A DNA stretch of 6,408 nucleotides, taken from assembly GCA_030426295.1 (NCBI GenBank), contig JAUHYY010000062.1, positions 1 through 6,408 of the forward strand, in the 5' to 3' direction. Position 1 is the stretch's first letter, and each line of letters starts with the position of its first letter. Positions 1 to 4,387 of the stretch are shown piece after piece. The notes under the pieces were generated by a model that saw only the letters and a list, made by a program, of their open reading frames with translations, was not told the DNA's origin and made no database searches. The position numbers and the translations under genes are program-made. Origin of the DNA: a bacterium. GTDB lineage: Bacteria > Patescibacteriota > Gracilibacteria > UBA1369 > GCA-2718715.

Positions 1-57
1 ATTGGTAAAAATGTGTCTTCTGATGTTATAGTTAAAGCAACAGATAAAGTTGCTTAA
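1..57 (+). CDS. C-terminal end of an unidentified upstream gene (partial)
   Basis: Frame 1 is open from the window edge to a TAA at 55-57 and encodes the 18-residue tail IGKNVSSDVIVKATDKVA. The last A of the stop codon is the first base of the rnhB ATG (TAATG), an arrangement typical of translationally coupled genes in one operon. The fragment is too short to identify a family. That it is coding is an inference from the tight junction with rnhB, since an 18-codon open frame could also occur by chance. Confidence 0.5.
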   Translation: MGKNVSSDVIVKATDKVA

Positions 58-674
58 TGCCATATTTTAGAAAAGTTGAAGCTGACGCCTTAGATAAATA
101 CAATATTGTTGCTGGGATTGATGAAGTCGGCCGAGGTTCTTTTGCTGGTCCACTAGTTGTTGGTGTTGTTGTTTATAATGATTATCTACAAAAGATACGA
201 GGATTAAATGACTCGAAGAAAATTGCAAAGTCTAAACGTAATGATTTAGCTTTTAAGATTGCTGGTAACACTGATTTTGGTTTGGGTATATGCTGGCCGT
301 TTGAGATCGATAAAATCGGTATGTCTGCATGTTTAAAGTTAGCTATTAATAGATCTTTGAAGTGTTTGAGTGCTAAACCTGACTACTTATTTTTAGATGG
401 TTATTTAAAGCCAGATTTCGATATTGATCATGAAAATATTGTTAAGGGTGACTCAAAAGTTCGTTCAATTGCAGCAGCATCTATTTTAGCGAAAGTTTAT
501 AGGGATAACCTTATGAATTGCTACTGCAGTGTGTATAATGAATTTGATTGGGCTGCACATGTTGGATACGGAACTAGGAAGCATAGAGAGTTGATATTGT
601 CTAAGGGGTGTACGCCGATTCACAGAAAAAGTTTTTTAAGAAATCTTTTGGATGAAAATACTGCTAGTTGGTAA
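57..674 (+). CDS. rnhB: Ribonuclease HII
   Basis: Ribonuclease HII cuts the RNA strand of RNA/DNA hybrids and nicks 5' of single ribonucleotides left in DNA, starting ribonucleotide excision repair in the cytoplasm. The 205-residue protein is in the usual length range and has all family hallmarks. GIDEVGRG at 20-27 carries the first two metal ligands D22 and E23 and the GRG substrate-sensing motif. GLNDSKK lies at 49-55. LDG gives D114. KGDSK followed by IAAASILAKVYRD (130-150) gives D132, which aligns by eye with E. coli D126. GYGT at 170-173 holds Y171, the expected partner of GRG in recognising the ribonucleotide. HRKSF at 189-193 matches the conserved C-terminal segment. All four catalytic acids are present, so it should be active. 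The ATG overlaps the upstream stop by one base and has no clear Shine-Dalgarno, which suggests translational coupling. Its last 23 bases overlap the next gene. Confidence 0.96.
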   Translation: MPYFRKVEADALDKYNIVAGIDEVGRGSFAGPLVVGVVVYNDYLQKIRGLNDSKKIAKSKRNDLAFKIAGNTDFGLGICWPFEIDKIGMSACLKLAINRSLKCLSAKPDYLFLDGYLKPDFDIDHENIVKGDSKVRSIAAASILAKVYRDNLMNCYCSVYNEFDWAAHVGYGTRKHRELILSKGCTPIHRKSFLRNLLDENTASW

Positions 675-1692
675 TTATGGTGCTGATAATGTAGGGGACG
701 ATCTATTGATGAATGCTGCTATGGCAGGTCTTGAAGCAAATTTTAGTGGTCCTGACGTACGAGTTATGGGGCCTGGCAGGGACCTTCATTACCCCTTGCC
801 TTCTGCTGGAGTTCGTTCGTATTTGAGAATGAATACTATGAAGGCTAATAAAGGTTTTGAATGGTGCGATATTGTTGTGCTTGGAGGAGGTGGACTTTTT
901 AATACTGAAGTTCCTAAGTCTCTGAATATTTGGGGGAAAGTTATTAAAGGAGCTAATAAGTTTGATAAGAAAATTTATATGATTGGTCAGTCTTTTTCTG
1001 GAGTAAATTTGCATCTTGAAAAGATGTTGAATCAGGTTGATTTAATTTGTGTTAGAGATTCTCATTCTTATAAATTACTGCAAAGGTCTGGTCTTAATGC
1101 TCCTGTAAGGCTAGTTAGTGATTTAGTGTTCGGGCTGCCTGATGATAGTTTTGTGAAAGATGAGCTGGTATTTGATGATGAGTATATTGCAGTTAACTTA
1201 CGTGAGTATGTAAGTGTTGAGCTGAGCGCGGTTGAATCTATTATTGATGAGTTGGTAGATAAAGTGACTTCTAGTACGCCTTATTCGATGTATTTTGTGC
1301 CGTTTGGTCCTGGAGATCATAAGTTTATGAAGACGATAGTAGAAAAGTATAAAGATAATGGGAGGGTTTTGGTGCTTGAAAGTCTTGATGATTCTTTAGA
1401 AGCTTTGACTAAGGCTGTTGCAGTTGTTTCTATGAGGCTACATCCTTGTCTTGTTGGACTTGCTACATCTAAACCTGTGCTAAATTTGAGTTATATGCAA
1501 AAAACTAGCTCTTTTATGAGTGATAATGATGTCGTGAGTATAGATTTAACTCAAGTCGATGATAATGCTTCTGAAGTATTGTCTGCTTTTATTCATAGTT
1601 TAGGCTCTGATGCTGAGTACGATTTGGATGGATTGAAGTCATCTGCATTGGATAACTATAAACATTTGAAGGTGATGATTGGTAAAAACTAA
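652..1692 (+). CDS. Polysaccharide pyruvyl transferase family protein
   Basis: A 346-residue protein of the polysaccharide pyruvyl transferase family (PF04230; CsaB, WcaK/AmsJ and EPS pyruvyltransferases). Characterised members transfer pyruvate from phosphoenolpyruvate to a sugar of a cell-wall or exopolysaccharide, forming an acidic ketal that in some species anchors S-layer proteins. Visible motifs in order: an N-terminal strand and loop, NYGADNVGDD at 8-17; a glycine-rich turn, LGGGGLF at 77-83; IGQSFSGV at 111-118; VRDSHSYKLLQRSGL at 134-148; SDLVF at 156-160; and the family signature region from SMRLHP (260-265, with R262 and H264) through GLATSKP to LSYMQKT (about 269-285). Length is normal. 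There is no signal peptide or membrane segment, so it is probably cytosolic. The ATG lies inside rnhB and directly begins the first strand, so no shorter start is likely; translation probably depends on ribosomes finishing rnhB. The acceptor sugar cannot be told from sequence, and distant members of this fold may have other activities. Confidence 0.88.
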   Translation: MKILLVGNYGADNVGDDLLMNAAMAGLEANFSGPDVRVMGPGRDLHYPLPSAGVRSYLRMNTMKANKGFEWCDIVVLGGGGLFNTEVPKSLNIWGKVIKGANKFDKKIYMIGQSFSGVNLHLEKMLNQVDLICVRDSHSYKLLQRSGLNAPVRLVSDLVFGLPDDSFVKDELVFDDEYIAVNLREYVSVELSAVESIIDELVDKVTSSTPYSMYFVPFGPGDHKFMKTIVEKYKDNGRVLVLESLDDSLEALTKAVAVVSMRLHPCLVGLATSKPVLNLSYMQKTSSFMSDNDVVSIDLTQVDDNASEVLSAFIHSLGSDAEYDLDGLKSSALDNYKHLKVMIGKN

Positions 1693-1735
1693 AAAACCCC
1701 AGCTTTATAGCTAGGGTTTTCTTTTGTTTTGTTTT
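1693..1735. terminator. Bidirectional intrinsic terminator between convergent genes
   Basis: The hairpin runs AAAACCC (1693-1699), C1700, AGCT (1701-1704), loop TTAT (1705-1708), AGCT (1709-1712), A1713, GGGTTTT (1714-1720), with one C-A mismatch in the stem. On the plus strand it is followed by T-rich TTTTCTTTTGTTTTG. On the minus strand the A-run at 1691-1696 becomes a T-run. It starts one base after the stop of the pyruvyl transferase gene and sits 20 bases beyond the stop of rplS, so it can end both convergent transcripts. Confidence 0.88.
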
Positions 1736-1739
1736 AAGC

Positions 1740-2273
1740 TTAGGCTTCTTCTGTCTTTTCTTCTTCCTTAGCTTCTTCAGCTGGAGCTTCTTCTTGTTCT
1801 TTTGGCTCTTCGGCTGGTGCTTCAGTAGGAGCAGCTTTTTCGCTTGCAGCTTCTGGAGCTGTTTCTTCAGCTACTTCTTCTGCAGGTTCGTCTTTGTGAA
1901 GTGGTTCGATTTCTGTAGTTTCGTTAATATGAGTTTCTTTAAGTCTAGCTGATTTACCAGATCTTTCTCTCATGAAGAATAGTTTAGCTCTTCTGATCTT
2001 ACCTTGTTTAACGATTTCAATCTTAACAATGTTAGATGAGTGTAGTGGGAATACTTTTTCGACTCCTACTCCGCTAACTACTTTTCTTACTGTAAAAGTC
2101 TTGTTGATTCCAGATCCTCCGCCAGTTTGAATAACTAGTCCTTCGAAAACTTGGACTCTTTCTTTTCCACCTTCTTTAATTCTTTGGTGAACACGTACAG
2201 TTTGACCAGGCTTGATCTGAGGCGCATTCTTAAGATGTGCCTTCTCTACGTGATTTAGTAATTGTTGATTCAT
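1740..2273 (-). CDS. rplS: 50S ribosomal protein L19 with a long acidic C-terminal tail
   Basis: L19 is a large-subunit protein near the interface with the 30S subunit. Residues 1-112 match the whole family: KPGQTVRVH at 21-29, ERVQVFEGLVI at 38-48, TFTVRKVVSGVGVEKVFPLH at 59-78, and GKIRRAKLFFMRERSGKSAR at 91-110. The family normally ends soon after this point, at about 115 residues. Here the protein continues to 177, and residues 128-177 are almost only Glu, Ala, Pro and Lys, with about 21 acidic against 4 basic residues. The tail is probably disordered. I chose the ATG at 2273 over an in-frame TTG at 2288 (182 residues) because the family starts close to this Met and because the promoter at 2299-2326 would put the transcript start only a few bases ahead of the TTG. 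A weak AAGAAA precedes the ATG. The gene ends 20 bases before the shared terminator. Confidence 0.95.
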   Translation of the reverse strand: MNQQLLNHVEKAHLKNAPQIKPGQTVRVHQRIKEGGKERVQVFEGLVIQTGGGSGINKTFTVRKVVSGVGVEKVFPLHSSNIVKIEIVKQGKIRRAKLFFMRERSGKSARLKETHINETTEIEPLHKDEPAEEVAEETAPEAASEKAAPTEAPAEEPKEQEEAPAEEAKEEEKTEEA

Positions 2274-2293
2274 TTTCTTGGTTTTCAAATGCT

Positions 2294-2337
2294 GGCTAAT
2301 TATATTGATTTATTTCTGTAAATCAAGGCCAATTATA
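2294..2337. repeat. Imperfect 11-base direct repeat around the rplS promoter
   Basis: GGCTAATTATA (2294-2304) and GGCCAATTATA (2327-2337) match at 10 of 11 bases with starts 33 bases apart, about three helical turns. They flank the 8-base inverted repeat. On the minus strand both copies contain TATAAT, so the distal copy could be a second -10 box, although I see no good -35 for it. It also overlaps the winged-helix stop codon. A regulatory role is inference. Confidence 0.4.
2299..2326 (-). promoter_or_regulatory. Candidate promoter of rplS
   Basis: Reading the minus strand: TTGATT (2326-2321, 4 of 6 to the -35 consensus), a 16-base spacer, then a perfect TATAAT (2304-2299). A start near 2292 would give a leader of roughly 20 bases before the rplS ATG at 2273. 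It begins just beyond the winged-helix stop codon, so rplS can be transcribed separately from the genes upstream. A perfect 8-base inverted repeat, TTGATTTA/TAAATCAA (2305-2312 and 2319-2326), covers the -35 and the spacer and could bind a dimeric regulator. Confidence 0.65.
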
Positions 2338-2887
2338 GGTATTTTGTTAATTTGTTGGTCGCGATAATATTCTCGGTATCGTTTATAATATTTGATATAA
2401 ATCTGTCGTTACATTTTAGCCTGTATAAAAAGTCTTCTTTGTTCATAGCGGTGAATCTTATAGGCTGTTCGAGTTCAGCGTCTAGCAACTCTGCTAAATG
2501 TGTTTTGTTGATGTCTCCTACTAATAGCAAGTCTGCATCTGCTTCTTTGTTTATAAATGTTCCAGATAAGATAAGTAGCTCTACTTTACCGAGTTTTTGG
2601 ATTTGCTTAACAAGATCCTCGTTTGAGTTTTCTGCTTTTGTAATAATACTTCTAAGCTCGTTGAACAAAATGAAGTTTGGGTCTACTTTGTAGTATTTTT
2701 TTCTATTTTTAAGGCTTGAGGTGAGGAGTCCTACCTTTTTTAAGTTATCTAGTTCTCTTCTAACAGAATTGATTTGTTCATCGAGCTTTCTTGTAAGCTG
2801 TCTGATGAAAAACTCTTTTTCCGGATTAGTTAAGAATAGTGTAAGCAACTTAATTCTAACCTTTGACGTGAATAGTCTTTTTAGCAT
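2333..2887 (-). CDS. Winged-helix regulator with degenerate nucleotidyltransferase-like C-terminal domain
   Basis: A 184-residue protein, probably a cytoplasmic DNA-binding regulator. Residues 1-70 look like a winged helix: MLKRLFTSKVRIKLLTLF forms helix 1, then EFFIRQLTRKL and NSVRRELDNLKKVGLL give the helix-turn-helix and recognition helix, and KKYYKVDP the wing. The C-terminal part (about 100-184) resembles small nucleotidyltransferases: LSGT at 107-110 in place of the usual GS, then ADADLLLVGD at 116-125 with D117 and D119 placed as the metal-binding pair. I cannot find a convincing third acid, so catalysis looks lost and the domain may be a sensor or dimer module. I recall this two-domain layout from CPR genomes; its targets are not known to me. 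The ATG at 2887 is preferred to an in-frame TTG at 2899 because family members start at this Met. There is no Shine-Dalgarno. It lies 79 bases downstream of tig with no obvious terminator between, so co-transcription with tig is plausible. A weak TTGCAT/TATAAA pair with a short 15-base spacer (2948-2922) is another possible start. Confidence 0.75.
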   Translation of the reverse strand: MLKRLFTSKVRIKLLTLFLTNPEKEFFIRQLTRKLDEQINSVRRELDNLKKVGLLTSSLKNRKKYYKVDPNFILFNELRSIITKAENSNEDLVKQIQKLGKVELLILSGTFINKEADADLLLVGDINKTHLAELLDAELEQPIRFTAMNKEDFLYRLKCNDRFISNIINDTENIIATNKLTKYL

Positions 2888-2892
2888 TTGCG

Positions 2893-2910
2893 TATACAAT
2901 ATTTATACAA
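2893..2910. repeat. TATACAA direct repeat just upstream of the winged-helix start (possible operator)
   Basis: TATACAA occurs at 2893-2899 and again at 2904-2910, with starts 11 bases apart, one helical turn. The pair also forms a short palindrome, GTATA/TATAC (2892-2896 and 2904-2908). It ends about five bases ahead of the ATG of a DNA-binding protein, where an autoregulatory operator would be expected. In such AT-rich DNA a 7-base repeat can arise by chance, so the role is a guess. Confidence 0.3.
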
Positions 2911-2966
2911 AGGAATTCTACTTTATATTTTTTTGAATTGGAATGCAAATAGAAAATACATCAAGT

Positions 2967-4265
2967 CTAATTGTCGCAATCGTGGCTTGGTCTTTCGATG
3001 AATAGGTCCATGATTTGCTGTATTGTAAGCTGATTTTCCATAGTCCTCTTGCCTTCTTCGCTTTCGTAGAAGCCTTTGACACGTTCCAATAGATATGGTG
3101 GTGCTTTTTCGATTTCAGCTTTAATCCCCTCTTCGATGTCTTTTTGTTCTACTTTAATATCTTTAGTTTGGATTATGTGATCTATAATGAACCTTAGTTT
3201 TACTCTTTCTTCAGCTCTTTCTCTGTATACTTCTTTAATTGTTTTTCCTTCTTTTTCTTCAATAGCTTTCTGGAACTCTTCGAAGCTTTGCCCTTTATTT
3301 AGTGCGTCTCGTTTGATGTCTGTGATAAGTAGCTCTAGTTCTTCTTCGATTAGTATGTCTGAAACTTCTAGTTTTGCTTTCTTTAGGAATTCAGCAAATA
3401 GTTCGTCGTCTTGCTTTGCTTCTGCCTCATGAAGTTTTTGATGTTCAATTTCATGCTTGATCTTGGCTTCTAGCTCTTTAGGAGATTTTTTCTCTCCTAA
3501 GATCTTTTCTACAAATTCTTCATCAATTTTAGCGTCACTAGCTTCTTCAATTTTCAGTACTTTAACTTTGAATGTTACGGGAGCTCCTTGAAGATCTGCT
3601 TTGTGGTAGTCTTTCGGGAACTTTACTGTGAACTCTTTTTCTTCGTCTTTTGACATTCCTACTAGATTGTCTTCAAATCCTGGGATGAACATTCCGTCAC
3701 CAATAACGATTGGGTGGTTTTCGCTTTTAGCTCCTTCGATTTCTTTTCCATCTTTATCTTTACCGTCGAAATTGATTTCTACTCTATCCCCTTTTTTTGC
3801 TTTTCTTTCAACTTCTTTAAAGTCTCTATGCATTTTCTTTAGATGGTCTAGTGCTTCATCTAGTTCTTTTTTGCTAACTTCAATCTTTGGAGCTTTGATT
3901 TTAACTTTATCTATATCTTTGAATTCTACTTCAGGCTTCACTGCTACTGATGCTTCAAATGTAATTGGTGAATCCTCCTTGATTTCAACTTTTGGTCTAG
4001 ACATAGGAATGATTCCTTCTTGTTTAATTGCAGCCATGTAAGCTTCTGGCAGAGCAATATCTAGTAAGTACGCTGCAAATCTTTCTGGCCCTACAGACTT
4101 TTTTATTACATCTACAGGAGCATTTCCTTCCCTGAATCCTTTAACTTTCATTTGAGTACTTAGTTCTTGAGCAGCTTTTTTCTCTAATTCTGACTGCATT
4201 TTATCGTCAACAACGATAGTAAGTTTAACTTCGCTTTTAGGCAGTTTTTCTAATTTTACGTCCAT
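2967..4265 (-). CDS. tig: Trigger factor (ribosome-associated chaperone / peptidyl-prolyl isomerase)
   Basis: Trigger factor binds beside the ribosome exit tunnel, shields nascent chains and has proline isomerase activity. The 432-residue length is standard and all three domains are present. The N-terminal ribosome-binding domain (about 1-115) has the signature KVKGFREGNAP at 40-50, whose GFRxGxxP loop contacts the large subunit. The FKBP-type isomerase domain (about 155-240) shows GDRVEINFDG (159-168), GDGMFIPGFEDNLVGM (189-204), FPKDY (216-220) and LQGAPVTFKVKV (225-236). The helical, highly charged C-terminal chaperone domain (about 245-432) includes APPYLLERV and ENQLTIQQIMDLFIE near the end. 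The protein ends with a polar tail, RPSHDCDN, and TAG is the only non-TAA stop in the window. The bases before the ATG read CCCCTCAAA, the opposite of a Shine-Dalgarno, so initiation probably relies on an unstructured leader. It is divergent from the large gene at 4388. Confidence 0.97.
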   Translation of the reverse strand: MDVKLEKLPKSEVKLTIVVDDKMQSELEKKAAQELSTQMKVKGFREGNAPVDVIKKSVGPERFAAYLLDIALPEAYMAAIKQEGIIPMSRPKVEIKEDSPITFEASVAVKPEVEFKDIDKVKIKAPKIEVSKKELDEALDHLKKMHRDFKEVERKAKKGDRVEINFDGKDKDGKEIEGAKSENHPIVIGDGMFIPGFEDNLVGMSKDEEKEFTVKFPKDYHKADLQGAPVTFKVKVLKIEEASDAKIDEEFVEKILGEKKSPKELEAKIKHEIEHQKLHEAEAKQDDELFAEFLKKAKLEVSDILIEEELELLITDIKRDALNKGQSFEEFQKAIEEKEGKTIKEVYRERAEERVKLRFIIDHIIQTKDIKVEQKDIEEGIKAEIEKAPPYLLERVKGFYESEEGKRTMENQLTIQQIMDLFIERPSHDCDN

Positions 4266-4284
4266 TTTGAGGGGTTTTTATTTA

Positions 4285-4348
4285 ATTTTTGTGAGGACAG
4301 GTTAAAGAAAATGTGTTTTTTTATCAATAGTTGTTTTCATTTTTGTGA
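4285..4348. repeat. Exact 10-base direct repeat in the tig / large-gene intergenic region
   Basis: ATTTTTGTGA occurs at 4285-4294 and 4339-4348, 54 bases apart. The first copy lies in the probable tig leader. The second lies between the -35 and -10 boxes of the rightward promoter. One protein bound to both could control both divergent genes. T-run richness makes chance repetition easier, so this is only a candidate. Confidence 0.35.
4299..4327 (-). promoter_or_regulatory. Weak candidate promoter of tig
   Basis: On the minus strand, TTGATA (4327-4322, 5 of 6 to the -35 consensus) is followed after 17 bases by TAACCT (4304-4299), which keeps only the first, second and last bases of TATAAT. The spacing is ideal but the -10 is poor. 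It would give a leader of roughly 30 bases before the tig ATG. Other AT-rich hexamers closer to the gene could serve instead. Confidence 0.3.
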
Positions 4349-4362
4349 TTTTATGTTATAAT
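4334..4362 (+). promoter_or_regulatory. Extended -10 promoter of the large rightward gene
   Basis: TTTTCA (4334-4339, 4 of 6 to the -35 consensus), a 17-base spacer, and a perfect TATAAT (4357-4362) preceded by TG at 4354-4355, giving the extended form TGnTATAAT. Transcription should start near 4369, leaving a leader of about 19 bases that holds the Shine-Dalgarno. It is the best-matched promoter in the window. Confidence 0.75.
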
Positions 4363-4377
4363 TTAAAGATAGAATTT

Positions 4378-4381
4378 AGGA
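4378..4381 (+). promoter_or_regulatory. Shine-Dalgarno of the large rightward gene
   Basis: AGGA lies six bases before the ATG at 4388, good spacing for ribosome binding. An in-frame TAG at 4370-4372 rules out an earlier start, so this site and the promoter fix the start codon. It is the only clear Shine-Dalgarno in the window. Confidence 0.75.
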
Positions 4382-4387
4382 AAAACT

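Noticed and set aside
703..1014. Minus-strand open frame of 103 codons inside the pyruvyl transferase-family gene
   Set aside because: It lies wholly antisense to a gene with clear family motifs, and its translation shows no recognisable domain.
2274..2288. TTG at 2288 as the rplS start (182 residues)
   Set aside because: The ATG at 2273 fits the family N-terminus, and the promoter leaves almost no leader for the TTG.
2305..2326. Hairpin TTGATTTA/TAAATCAA as a terminator of the winged-helix gene
   Set aside because: The stem is AT-only and no T-run follows on the minus strand. It overlaps the rplS promoter, so an operator is more plausible.
2352..2936. Two plus-strand open frames antisense to the winged-helix gene
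   Set aside because: Hydrophobic, Ser-rich shadows of the opposite coding strand, with no start signals.
3187..4041. Two plus-strand Ser/Phe-rich open frames antisense to tig
   Set aside because: Their Ser-rich composition is what the complement of Glu/Lys-rich trigger factor codons gives. No start signal or family match is visible.
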